This document shows positions 1-8,500 of a stretch of DNA of 64,000 nt, in pieces (position 1 is the stretch's first letter; each line of letters opens with the position of its first letter). The stretch comes from Caulobacter soli (GTDB lineage Bacteria; Pseudomonadota; Alphaproteobacteria; Caulobacterales; Caulobacteraceae). The stretch is taken from NCBI RefSeq assembly GCF_011045195.1, contig NZ_CP049199.1, positions 1,922,001 to 1,986,000 on the forward strand, given 5' to 3'. Made by a program: the position numbers and the translations under genes. The notes under the pieces were generated by a model that had not been told where the DNA came from, did no database searches, and worked only from the letters and a program-made list of their open reading frames with translations.

Positions 1-145
1 AGAGAGTGGGGGGCGAAGGCAAACCGGACCCTGGCGCGCGGGCCAGAGGCGGCGGGAACGGCGCGCGATGCGGCGCCTGTGAAGCGAGGGGCCTGCTTTT
101 TCGGCAGATCGGCGGGCGCGGCGGCGCACGGATGATGGGTCGTCG

Positions 146-173
146 GTATTACGATTGCGCCAACTCGTAATAT
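146..173. promoter_or_regulatory. NikR-geometry operator upstream of the ABC importer
   Basis: The site reads GTATTA-N16-TAATAT (28 bp), and the core TATTACGA/TCGTAATA at 147-154 and 165-172 is a perfect inverted repeat. Classical NikR operators have 6-bp half-sites separated by 16 bp (GTATGA-N16-TCATAC), so the geometry is identical. A second copy lies at 11153-11180, directly before the NikR-like gene. It sits 41 bp before the importer ATG, where a repressor could block initiation. The binding assignment is inferred from geometry and the neighbouring regulator. Confidence 0.7.
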
Positions 174-214
174 GCAGAACCTGGGTTTCAGCGAATTATC
201 GAGGGAGCCCGTTC

Positions 215-1327
215 ATGAGTGCCTTGTTCACCCGCAAGCGTTTTCTGGCGGCCATGGCCGCGTCCTGCCTGGTCCTGGCCTCGTGCGGACCCAAGCCCGC
301 CGACAAGCCCGCGACGGCCCCGGCCGCGCCCGCCGCTGCCAAGACCAGCTACAAGATCGGCTGGACCATCTATGCCGGCTGGATGCCGTGGGCTTACGCC
401 CAGCAGTCGGGCATCGTGAAGAAGTGGGCCGACAAGTACGGCGTGCAGATCGAGCTGGTGCAGATCAACGATTACGTCGAATCCCTGAACCAGTACTCGG
501 CCGGCAAGCTGGACGGCGTCACCGCCACCAACATGGACGCCCTGACCGTGCCCGCCGCTGCGGGCAAGGACACCACCGTCGTCATGATCGGCGACTATTC
601 CAACGGCAATGACGGGGTGATCCTAAAGAACGGGACGACCCTGGCCCAGATCAAGGACCGTCCGGTCAATCTGGTCGAGCTGTCGGTCTCGCACTATCTG
701 CTGGCCCGCGCCCTGGAGACGGCCGGCCTGAAGATGGCCGACGTCAAGACGGTCAACACCTCAGACGCCGACATCGTGGCCGCCTACAGCGCCGCCGACA
801 CCAAGGCCCTGGTGACCTGGAACCCGCAGCTGTCAGAAGTGAAGAAGATGCCCGGCGCGACCGAGGTGTTCGACAGCTCCAAGATCCCCGGCGAGATCCT
901 GGACGGCCTGATGGTCAGCACCGACGAGCTGAAGGCCAATCCCAACCTGGGCAAGGCCCTGGTCGGCATCTGGTACGAGGTCACGGCCCTGACCGTGGCC
1001 CAGACCCCCGAAGGCAAGGCCGCCCGCGAGGCGATGGCCAAGCTGTCGGGTTCGGACCTGGCCAGCTTCGAGAGTCAGCTGAAGACCACCTACCTCTACG
1101 CCGACCCCAAGGCGGCGCTCGCCGCGACGGTCAGTCCGGACCTGGTCACCGCCAACGACCGGGTGCGCAAGTTCAGCTTCAGCATGGGCCTGTTCGGCCA
1201 GGGCGCGAAGTCGGTGGACGACATCGGCATCAGCTTCCCCAATGGCAAGACGCTGGGCGATCCGGCCAATGTGAAGCTGCGCTTCGATCCGACCTATGTG
1301 CAGCAGGCGGTCGACGGCAAGCTGTAG
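215..1327 (+). CDS. ABC transporter substrate-binding lipoprotein, urea-carboxylase-associated
   Basis: This is a 370-residue periplasmic binding lipoprotein for a small nitrogen compound, probably urea or guanidine. The N-terminus has basic residues, a hydrophobic stretch and a lipobox (LASC, lipidated Cys24), then an Ala/Pro linker before the binding domain (KIGWTIYAGWMPWAY). It resembles the SsuA/TauA-like proteins found beside urea carboxylase genes. The ATG at 215 is chosen because GAGGGA precedes it; a longer frame from 155 would run through the 146-173 operator and bury the signal peptide. It is followed by its permease and ATPase. Substrate identity is inferred from the locus. Confidence 0.85.
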   Translation: MSALFTRKRFLAAMAASCLVLASCGPKPADKPATAPAAPAAAKTSYKIGWTIYAGWMPWAYAQQSGIVKKWADKYGVQIELVQINDYVESLNQYSAGKLDGVTATNMDALTVPAAAGKDTTVVMIGDYSNGNDGVILKNGTTLAQIKDRPVNLVELSVSHYLLARALETAGLKMADVKTVNTSDADIVAAYSAADTKALVTWNPQLSEVKKMPGATEVFDSSKIPGEILDGLMVSTDELKANPNLGKALVGIWYEVTALTVAQTPEGKAAREAMAKLSGSDLASFESQLKTTYLYADPKAALAATVSPDLVTANDRVRKFSFSMGLFGQGAKSVDDIGISFPNGKTLGDPANVKLRFDPTYVQQAVDGKL

Positions 1328-1355
1328 GACTTATCGATCTGCAAGTGCCTTGCGT

Positions 1356-1447
1356 GGTCCTCGTCCTTCGACAAGCTCAGGATGAGGACCATTGCAGGCG
1401 CCGGCATTCGAAAACCTCATCCTGAGCTTGTCGAAGGACGAGGTTTT
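1356..1447. repeat. Pair of inverted 29-bp intergenic repeats
   Basis: Two copies of a 29-bp core (CCTCGTCCTTCGACAAGCTC and onward) lie in opposite orientation at 1359-1387 and 1415-1443 with perfect complementarity. Each copy also has short terminal inverted repeats (GGTCCTC/GAGGACC and AAAACCTC/GAGGTTTT). The sequence resembles the dispersed CTTCGACAAGCTCAGGATGAGG element common in alphaproteobacterial intergenic regions. In RNA the pair would form a 29-bp stem with a 27-nt loop between the binding-protein and permease genes. Confidence 0.9.
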
Positions 1448-1489
1448 CGGCTCCAGAATTTAGACGTCGAGAGGACCCAGACCCGCTTC

Positions 1490-2308
1490 ATGCGCCGCTT
1501 GTTGAACGTCAGACCCCGGGGCGGTCTCAATGTCCTGCTGGGCCTCGTGCCGCTGCTGGCGGTGGCGCTGGTCTATCTGATGGCCTCTCAGGCCCGCCAC
1601 GCCGAGAACCCGCGCGACAAGCTTCTGCCGACCCCGACCGCCATGGTCGAGGCGGTGCAGATGATGGCCAAGGTCGATCCCCTGACCGGCGACGCGCCGC
1701 TGGTGGTCGACACCGCGGCCAGCCTCAAGCGGATCGGTGTGGCCCTGGTGATCTCGACCGGCGTCTCGCTGGTCCTGGGCCTGAGCCTGGGCTTGCTGCC
1801 CCTGCTGAGGGCCAAGTTCGGGCCGCTGGTGGCGGCCGTCGCGGTGGTGCCGCCGATCGCGGTGCTGCCGATCCTGTTCATCGTCTTCGGCCTGGGCGAG
1901 ACCGCCAAGATCGCCCTGATCGTCATCGGCATCACGCCGGTCATGGTCCGCGACCTGGCCGCCCAGGTCGCCGCCATCCCCGAGGAGCAGTTGGTCAAGG
2001 CCCAGACCTTGGGCGCCAGCACCTGGCAGTTGGCCCTGCGCGTGGCGCTGCCGCAGGCCATGCCCCGGCTGATCGATAGCCTGCGCCTGTCGCTGTGCCC
2101 GGCCTGGGTCTATCTGATCTCGGCCGAGGCCATCGCCGCGGACGTTGGCCTGGGCTACCGGATCTTCCTGGTCCGCCGCTATCTCTCCATGGACATCATC
2201 CTGCCCTACGTCGTCTGGATCTCGATCCTGGCCGTGCTGATGGACTGGGCGCTGCGCACGATCAGCCGCCGCGCCTATCCTTGGGCCCATTCCGTGCGGG
2301 GGCGCTGA
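1490..2308 (+). CDS. ABC transporter permease, urea/guanidine locus
   Basis: This 272-residue inner-membrane permease belongs to the SsuC/TauC-like BPD family. It has several hydrophobic segments and an EAA-type loop (LGASTWQLALRVALPQAMP) that contacts the ATPase. An upstream extension to 1382 exists in frame, but it would translate the right repeat copy, so the ATG at 1490 is preferred. A GAGG lies about 15 nt before it, which is a weak ribosome site. It ends one base before the ATPase start, so the two are translationally coupled. Together with the proteins at 215 and 2310 it forms a complete importer. Confidence 0.85.
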   Translation: MRRLLNVRPRGGLNVLLGLVPLLAVALVYLMASQARHAENPRDKLLPTPTAMVEAVQMMAKVDPLTGDAPLVVDTAASLKRIGVALVISTGVSLVLGLSLGLLPLLRAKFGPLVAAVAVVPPIAVLPILFIVFGLGETAKIALIVIGITPVMVRDLAAQVAAIPEEQLVKAQTLGASTWQLALRVALPQAMPRLIDSLRLSLCPAWVYLISAEAIAADVGLGYRIFLVRRYLSMDIILPYVVWISILAVLMDWALRTISRRAYPWAHSVRGR

Positions 2309-2309
2309 G

Positions 2310-3071
2310 ATGGACCTGCTGACCTTCCGCAACGTCTGGGTGGAGTACGGCGACAAGGTCGTGCTCGAGAACGTCGACCTGTCGATCCAGCAGGGCAGCT
2401 TCGTCTCGATCGTCGGGCCGTCCGGCGCGGGCAAGAGCACCTTCCTGCGCCTGGTGCTGGGCCAGGAGGCGCCGAGCAAGGGCGCGATCGACCTGGACGG
2501 CAAGAAGCTGCGCGCCGAGCCGGGGCCCGACCGAGGCGTGGTGTTCCAGAAGTATTCGGTGTTCCCGCACCTCAGCGCCCGCGACAACGTGGTGTTCGGC
2601 CTGGACTGCGAAGGCTCGATGTTCCGCGCCCGGCTGTCGGGCGCGAAGCGCCGCGCGGCGGAAGCGCAGGCCGACGCCATGCTGGCCGCCGTCGGGCTAG
2701 GCGACAGCGGCGACGTCTATCCGGCCCAGATGTCGGGCGGCATGCAGCAGCGTCTGGCGATCGCCCAGGCCCTGATCAAGAAGCCGCGCATCCTGCTCTT
2801 GGACGAGCCGTTCGGCGCGTTGGATCCCGGCGTGCGCCTGGACATGCACGAGCTGATCACCGGTCTTTGGCGCGAGCATGGCCTGACCATCATGATGGTC
2901 ACCCACGACATCAAGGAAGCCTTCAAGCTGGGCACCCGCGTCCTGGCCTTCGACAAGCGCCGCCGCGATCCGCAGGCCCCGCATCGCTATGGCTCGACGG
3001 CGGTCTACGATTTCCCGCTGGACAAGCCGGGGGCGGTGGGACCGGAGGCGCTGGCGGGGTTGGGCAAGTAG
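2310..3071 (+). CDS. ABC transporter ATP-binding protein, urea/guanidine locus
   Basis: This 253-residue nucleotide-binding subunit energises the importer encoded just upstream. It has Walker A GPSGAGKST, a signature MSGGMQQR, Walker B ILLLDEPFGALD and the switch histidine in VTHD. It fits the nitrate/sulfonate/taurine-type ATPase family. The start follows the permease stop by one base. It is the last gene of the three-gene importer operon; the next genes converge from the other strand 9 bp away. Confidence 0.9.
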   Translation: MDLLTFRNVWVEYGDKVVLENVDLSIQQGSFVSIVGPSGAGKSTFLRLVLGQEAPSKGAIDLDGKKLRAEPGPDRGVVFQKYSVFPHLSARDNVVFGLDCEGSMFRARLSGAKRRAAEAQADAMLAAVGLGDSGDVYPAQMSGGMQQRLAIAQALIKKPRILLLDEPFGALDPGVRLDMHELITGLWREHGLTIMMVTHDIKEAFKLGTRVLAFDKRRRDPQAPHRYGSTAVYDFPLDKPGAVGPEALAGLGK

Positions 3072-3079
3072 GAGTCGCG

Positions 3080-3271
3080 CTACTCGTTGGCGGCCGTGTT
3101 CAACTCGGCTTCGCCGGCGGCCGTGATCGTCCAGCCCTGCTGGCTGCGGATGGCCAGGCCCTTTTCCGTGAGCGACCGGGCGTCGGCGATATTGATGTAG
3201 TCGACGTTCTCGCCCTTTTTCTTGCCCGCCAGGTTTTGCAGGGCCAGCCGTTCTTGCGCGGACAGCTGCAC
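3080..3271 (-). CDS. Small hypothetical protein, last gene of a three-gene small-ORF cassette
   Basis: A 63-residue soluble protein I do not recognise. The C-terminal half (RSLTEKGLAIRSQQGWTITAAG) looks like the helix-wing part of a small winged-helix fold, but this is only a resemblance. The GTG start at 3271 lies one base after the stop of the coiled-coil gene upstream, so translation is probably coupled. That spacing, repeated in the preceding gene, is the main reason to call it real. Confidence 0.5.
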   Translation of the reverse strand: MQLSAQERLALQNLAGKKKGENVDYINIADARSLTEKGLAIRSQQGWTITAAGEAELNTAANE

Positions 3272-3272
3272 G

Positions 3273-3461
3273 TCACTGACCGCCGGACAGCGGGTCGGGC
3301 GTCGCCGCGGCCCGGCGTGCGTGGGTTCTGTCGAGTTGTTCGGCCAGGCGCGTGACCTGGCTGTTCAGGTCGATGACGTCGCGATCGAGCTGGGCGCAGC
3401 GTTGCTTCAGATAGGTGTTTTCGCGGCGCAGCCGTTCCAGCTCGTCAGTCTCGGCGGTCAT
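3273..3461 (-). CDS. Small coiled-coil hypothetical protein
   Basis: A 62-residue protein that is almost entirely predicted coiled coil, with regular hydrophobic spacing in LERLRRENTYLKQRCAQLDR and a second heptad run to about residue 47. No family is recognised. It may dimerise or scaffold the neighbouring one-segment membrane protein. Its ATG overlaps the stop of the upstream gene in an ATGA arrangement, and its own stop is one base before the next GTG, so the three small genes look like one operon. Confidence 0.5.
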   Translation of the reverse strand: MTAETDELERLRRENTYLKQRCAQLDRDVIDLNSQVTRLAEQLDRTHARRAAATPDPLSGGQ

Positions 3462-3649
3462 GAGCGCGGGGTTCCGCGTTGTGGGTCAGATTCGAGGGGC
3501 AGGAGGATCGGAACGAGACGCGCGCCGGCGGGCGTCCAGCGGCGCGTGGGGTGTCGCGCGCTGAGCGCCGAAGCCATCAGCGCGCCCAGCGGCAGCAGGG
3601 TCGACGCGACGATCACGCAGGCGATCGAAAGCTCGAAGAGCCAGGTCAT
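3458..3649 (-). CDS. Small single-pass membrane hypothetical protein
   Basis: About 63 residues with one N-terminal hydrophobic segment (WLFELSIACVIVASTLLPLG) followed by a basic, Pro-rich tail. The ATG at 3649 puts the membrane segment at the N-terminus. A start at 3733 would add an Arg-rich leader and cannot be excluded. It overlaps the coiled-coil gene by 4 bp (ATGA). No function can be assigned; the cassette lies between the importer and the carboxylase operon and may be unrelated to either. Confidence 0.45.
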   Translation of the reverse strand: MTWLFELSIACVIVASTLLPLGALMASALSARHPTRRWTPAGARLVPILLPLESDPQRGTPRS

Positions 3650-3750
3650 GGACGGAACGATCTCAAGCGTCGCCAAGCAGGAGCGGTTCGACCGCCGACG
3701 ACGGTTCGCTCTCCACGGCGGCTCTGTGGCCATCCCTATGTAGGAACGAA

Positions 3751-3776
3751 GGCCGCGCTTTGTCAGGGGCGCGGCC
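3751..3776 (-). terminator. Hairpin downstream of allophanate hydrolase
   Basis: A perfect 8-bp GC stem (GGCCGCGC/GCGCGGCC) with a 10-nt loop lies 11 bp beyond the allophanate hydrolase stop. It is followed on the minus strand by TTCGTTCC. It is a plausible intrinsic terminator, although the T-tract is interrupted. Confidence 0.6.
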
Positions 3777-3787
3777 CTGGCATTCGT

Positions 3788-5575
3788 CTACCCGGCCAGC
3801 GAGGCGATATAGGCGCGCCAGCCGCCCAGCGCGGTGATATCGGTCGCGCCGTTCAGGGCGCGTGGTTCGGCGACGAAACCCTTGACCGAGGTTCCGTCCT
3901 CCAGGGTCACCGTGCCGATGGCCAGAGGAGCGGGGACCTCGGCGGTGAAGCTGCCGAAGGCCTCGAAGTCCAGCTCGTAGACCTCGACCAGGATCGAGCT
4001 TCCGCCGTCTCCCACGTGGATCAGGGCGGGCTTGGGCGGGGTGGTCTCGGCCATGGCGTAGAGCTTGTAGGCCGGGGCGGTCCTGGTCGCGCTGACAAGC
4101 CGGGCCTCGCGCGAGGTCAGCTGCCAGTGCAGCGGCATGCCGGCCAGGTGAGCGCCCACCACGGCCAGTTTCACGCCCGGCTTGCGCGGGGTCAGGTCGA
4201 GGGGCGGCGTGTCGGCCATGGGGAAGGTCTCCAGGTAGCGCTCGGCCAGGGCCAGCAGCGCGCGGTCGGCGAAGGCCGGTCCGATCAGGGTGACGCCGAA
4301 GCCGGTGCCGTTTTCACGGAAGCCGGCGGGAACGGCCACGGCGCTCATGTCGAGCAGGTTCACGAAGTTGGTGTAGAGGCCGAAGTTGGCGTTGAGCGCG
4401 ATCGGCTCGGCCAGCATTTCCTTCAGGCGATAGATGGTCGGGGCCGTGGGCAGCAGCATCACGTCCACCGCGTCCCAGATCGCCTCGGCGGACCGCTTGT
4501 AGGCTTCAAGGGCGTAGAGGCCCTTGAAGGTCTCGACGGCGGTGACGGCGAGGCCCCCCTGGACGATGTTGCGCACCGTGGGGTGGATGACGCCAGGCGT
4601 GTCGCGCAGCAGATGCTCGACGGCGGCCGTGCGTTCGGCCACCCAGGGGCCGCTGTAGAGCAGCTTGGCGCAGTCCAGCAGCGGGGCGATGTCGATCTCG
4701 ACGGGCGCTCCGCCGGCGGTGGTCAGGCGGTCGATGGCGGCGGCGTAGAGGGCGGCCGATTGCTCGTCGCCCATGAACAGGCGCTGGTCGGGCTTGGGGA
4801 CGCCGAAGGTGAAGGCGCTTTCAGGGGCGGCGGGCGGCGAGGCCGGCGCGCGACGCGAATAGTCGTCTTCAGCGTCGAACGCCGTCAGCACCTCGTCGAC
4901 CCGCGCCGCGCCGGCCAGGTCGGCGGCGAACACGCTGATGCAGTCCAGCGACCGGCAGGCGGGGACCAGGCCGCGCGTGCTCCATCGTCCCTTGGACGGC
5001 TTCAGGCCGATCAGGTGGTTGAACGCGGCGGGCACCCGGCCCGAACCGGCGGTGTCGGTGCCCAGCGAGAACGCCACCAGCCCCGCCGCGACGGCCACGG
5101 CCGATCCGGAACTGGAGCCGCCGCTGACATAGGCGTGGTCGAACACGCACAGGGGCGCGCCATAAGGACTGCGGACTCCGACCAGACCGGTGGCGAACTG
5201 GTCGAGGTTGGTCTTGCCGATCAGCACCGCCCCAGCCTCGACTAGCCGCTCGACCACGGTGGCCGAGCGCTCCGGCGTGTAGGCGAAGGCGGGGCAGGCG
5301 GCGCTGGTGGGCCAGCCGGCGATGTCGATATTGTCCTTCACCGCGAACGGCGCGCCGGCCAGGGGCAGGGTCTCACCGGCCGCGATCCGGGCGTCAACGG
5401 CGCGAGCCTGAGCCAGCACGGCCTCGGCGGGCAGGCGCAGAATCCACGCCTGGGGCTGGATCAGGTCATAGGCGGCGACCGCGTCGAGCGCCGCCTGGGC
5501 GACCTCGACGGCGCTGGCGCCGCCGTTCACGGCCTCGGCGATGGTCGTGACCGAAAGGCGTTCAAAGTCGCTCAT
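3788..5575 (-). CDS. atzF: Allophanate hydrolase
   Basis: A 595-residue amidase-signature enzyme that splits allophanate into ammonia and CO2, the last step after urea (or carboxyguanidine-derived) carboxylation. The Ser-cisSer-Lys triad can be placed at Lys80 (PFAVKDN), Ser154 (GGSSSGSA) and Ser178 (TDTAGSGR); the 24-residue serine spacing matches the family. Residues from about 470 form the extra C-terminal domain typical of AtzF. Length is normal. Its ATG overlaps the carboxylase stop by 4 bp, so the two enzymes are made together. A hairpin follows the stop. Confidence 0.93.
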   Translation of the reverse strand: MSDFERLSVTTIAEAVNGGASAVEVAQAALDAVAAYDLIQPQAWILRLPAEAVLAQARAVDARIAAGETLPLAGAPFAVKDNIDIAGWPTSAACPAFAYTPERSATVVERLVEAGAVLIGKTNLDQFATGLVGVRSPYGAPLCVFDHAYVSGGSSSGSAVAVAAGLVAFSLGTDTAGSGRVPAAFNHLIGLKPSKGRWSTRGLVPACRSLDCISVFAADLAGAARVDEVLTAFDAEDDYSRRAPASPPAAPESAFTFGVPKPDQRLFMGDEQSAALYAAAIDRLTTAGGAPVEIDIAPLLDCAKLLYSGPWVAERTAAVEHLLRDTPGVIHPTVRNIVQGGLAVTAVETFKGLYALEAYKRSAEAIWDAVDVMLLPTAPTIYRLKEMLAEPIALNANFGLYTNFVNLLDMSAVAVPAGFRENGTGFGVTLIGPAFADRALLALAERYLETFPMADTPPLDLTPRKPGVKLAVVGAHLAGMPLHWQLTSREARLVSATRTAPAYKLYAMAETTPPKPALIHVGDGGSSILVEVYELDFEAFGSFTAEVPAPLAIGTVTLEDGTSVKGFVAEPRALNGATDITALGGWRAYIASLAG

Positions 5576-8500
5576 GCGGCGGCCTCCAGATCAGGCGCGA
5601 TGGCCACGATCGGCGCGCCGGCGGCGATGGCCTGGGCCGGCTGGGCGTAGACGGCCGTGACAATCCCGGCCGTCGGGCTGTTGACGTCGCACTCGGCCTT
5701 CATGGCCTCGATCACGGCGATCACCGCGCCGGCCTCGACCCGCTGGCCGGGCTCGACCAGCACCTTCCAGACATTGCCGCCCAGCGGGGCTTCGACCAGA
5801 TCGCTGCCGTCGGGAACGGTGATGGCCACCGCGTCGCCGTCGTCGTCGGTCACGCTGGACAGGGCCTCGACCCGGGCGAACTCGCCCTTGGCCTCCCAGT
5901 CGGCCCGCTCGGTGTCGAAGGCGGCCTGGCGCGTGGCCTGGAAAGCCTCAATGCTTTCAGCGTTGTCGGCCAGCATCTTGCGGTAGTCGGAGAGGCGGAA
6001 GGTCTCGTCCTCGATGCGGATCTGACGGCGGCCCAGCGGGAAGTCGCGCCGCCACTCGACCAACTCCTCGGCGCTGACCGGGAAGAAGCGGATCTGGTCG
6101 AAGAACCGCAGCAGCCAGGGCTTGCCGTCGACGAAGGCGTCGGTCTGGCGCCAGGTGTTCCACACCTGGATGGTGCGCCCGAACAGCTGATAGCCGCCCG
6201 GACCCTCCATGCCGTAGATGCACATATAGGCGCCGCCGATGCCGACCACGTTGGGCGGGGTCCAGGTGCGGGCGGGATTGTACTTGGTGGTCACCAGGCG
6301 GTGACGCGGATCGACCGGGGTGGCGACCGGCGCGCCCAGATAGACGTCGCCCAGGCCCATCACCAGATAGCGGGCGTCGAAGACGATCTTCTGCACCTCA
6401 TCGATGCTGGCCAAGCCGTTGACCCGGCGGATGAATTCGATGTTGTCCGGGCACCAGGGCGCGTCGTCGCGCACGGCCTGCATGTACTTGTCGATGGTCT
6501 GGTAGATCGCGGGATCCTTCCAGCTCAGCGGCAGGTGGACCACCCGCGACGGAATCTCGAAGTCGTCCAGTCCGCCCAGCCGTTCCTCGGCCGTGGTCAG
6601 GGCGGCCAGCAGGTCGGCCTGGGTCAGGCGGCGGCTGTCATAGTGCACCTGCAGCGAGCGAATGCCGGGGGTCAGGTCGATGACGCCCGGCAGGGCCAGG
6701 CCCTGCAGGTCCAAGTATAGGGCGTGGATGCGCAGCCGCAGCTCCAGGTCCAGCACGATGGGGCCGTATTCGACGAGCAGGTGCTGGTCGCCCTGACGGC
6801 GATAGGTGACGTGCGGGCGGTGGCCGTCGGCGGGGAGTTCGGCCAGGACCGGGCCGTCGAGCGCTTCGGTCGTCGGCGCGGCGGCGCGCGGGGCGGATGG
6901 GGCGCGCAGCGTCGCGAGCAGGGCTTCCTGCTCGCCGAGGGCCAGGGCGGCCGCCGCGTCGTCGACGACCTCGAACCGCACCGTGTCGCCCGGCGCCAGC
7001 TGTCCGGCCTTCCACAGGTCGGCCTGGATGATCACGAACGGACACACGAACCCGCCCAGCGAAGGTCCGTCCGGTCCCAGGATGATCGGCATGTCGCCGG
7101 TGAAGTCGACGGCCCCGATGGCGTAGGCGTTGTCGTGGATGTTGGAGGGGTGCAGCCCGGCCTCGCCGCCGTCGCGCCGCGCCCATTCTGGCTTGGGCCC
7201 GACCAGCCGCACCCCGGTGCGGTTGGAGTTGTAGTGCGCCTTCCAGTCTGTGCCGCTGATCATCGCCACATCGGCCGGGGTGAAGAAATCAGGGGCGCCG
7301 TGCGGGCCGGGCAGGACGCGGATGGTCCAGGTTTTGGTGGTGGCGGGGCGGAGATCGAGGGGCAGCGGCGGGGACACGCGTATGCGTGTGTCCCCATGCG
7401 TGGCCAGTCTCAGCACGTCGCCGGCCGTCAGGTTACGTCCGGCATGGCCGCCGAAGCCGCCCAGGGTGAAGGTCGAGCGGCTGCCCAGATAGACCGGCAC
7501 GTCCAGCCCGCCCTGGAACAGCAGATAGCCGCGAAGGCCCGCGCCGATGACGCGGCCGATCTTCAGCGTCTGGCCGGCGCCGACCGCGATCGGGGCGTAG
7601 GCCTCGACCGGGACGCCGTCGAGCTTGGCGTCGAAGGCCGCGCCGGTCAGGCAGACGACGGCGGGGCGGTTGAACTTGAGGGTCGGGCCGAGGGCGGTGA
7701 TCTCCAGCCCCGCCGCGTCCTCGTCATTGCCCAGCAGGCGGTTGCCCAGCCGGAAGGCGAAGGCGTCCATCGGGCCGGACGGGGGCACGCCGACGTCCCA
7801 ATAGCCCTGGCGGCCGGGCCAGTCCTGCACCGTGGTCGCTGGGCCGCCGCTGAGCACCTGGATGGTGTCGGGGTTCCAAGCGACGCCCTCCAGCGCCCGG
7901 GTCGAGACCTCGCCGGTGACGAAGGCCTCGGAGCGGACGACGGTGCGTAGCCAGTCGAGATTGGTCTCGATCCCAGCCAGGCGCGTATCGTCCAGCGCTG
8001 ACTGCAAGGCCGCGACGGCGGCGGGGCGGTCTTCAGCCGTGACGATCAGCTTGGCCAGCAGCGGGTCGTAGAAGGCGCTGACCTCGGTCCCGTCCACTAC
8101 CCAGCCATCGGCGCGGACGCCGGCAGGGAACGAAACCTGGGTGAGCACGCCGGAGCTGGGGCGGTAGTCCTGGGCCGGGTCCTCGGCATAGAGCCGCACC
8201 TGGATCGACGCGCCTTTCGGCTCGGGCGGCGCCACGTCGAGGAAGGCGAAGTCGCCGGCCGCGCCGCGCACCATCCATTCCACCAGGTCCACGCCCGTCA
8301 CCTGCTCGGTGACGCCGTGCTCGACCTGCAGACGGGTGTTGACCTCCAGGAAGAAGAAGTCGTCGCGCTCGGCGTCGTAGAGGAACTCCACCGTGCCGGC
8401 CGAGCGGTACTCAGCCGCCGAGGCCAGGCGGACGGCGGCGTCCAGCAGGGCCGCGCGGGTGGCGGCGGGCAGGCCGGGGGCGGGGGTTTCCTCGACGACC

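Noticed and set aside
1..214. Possible guanidine-I (ykkC) riboswitch before the importer
   Set aside because: The conserved ykkC sequence blocks were not found; only the NikR-like operator is supported.
3479..5245. Plus-strand open frame antisense to allophanate hydrolase
   Set aside because: The minus-strand gene has an intact amidase triad; this frame is Gly/Arg/Gln repeat-like and unsupported.
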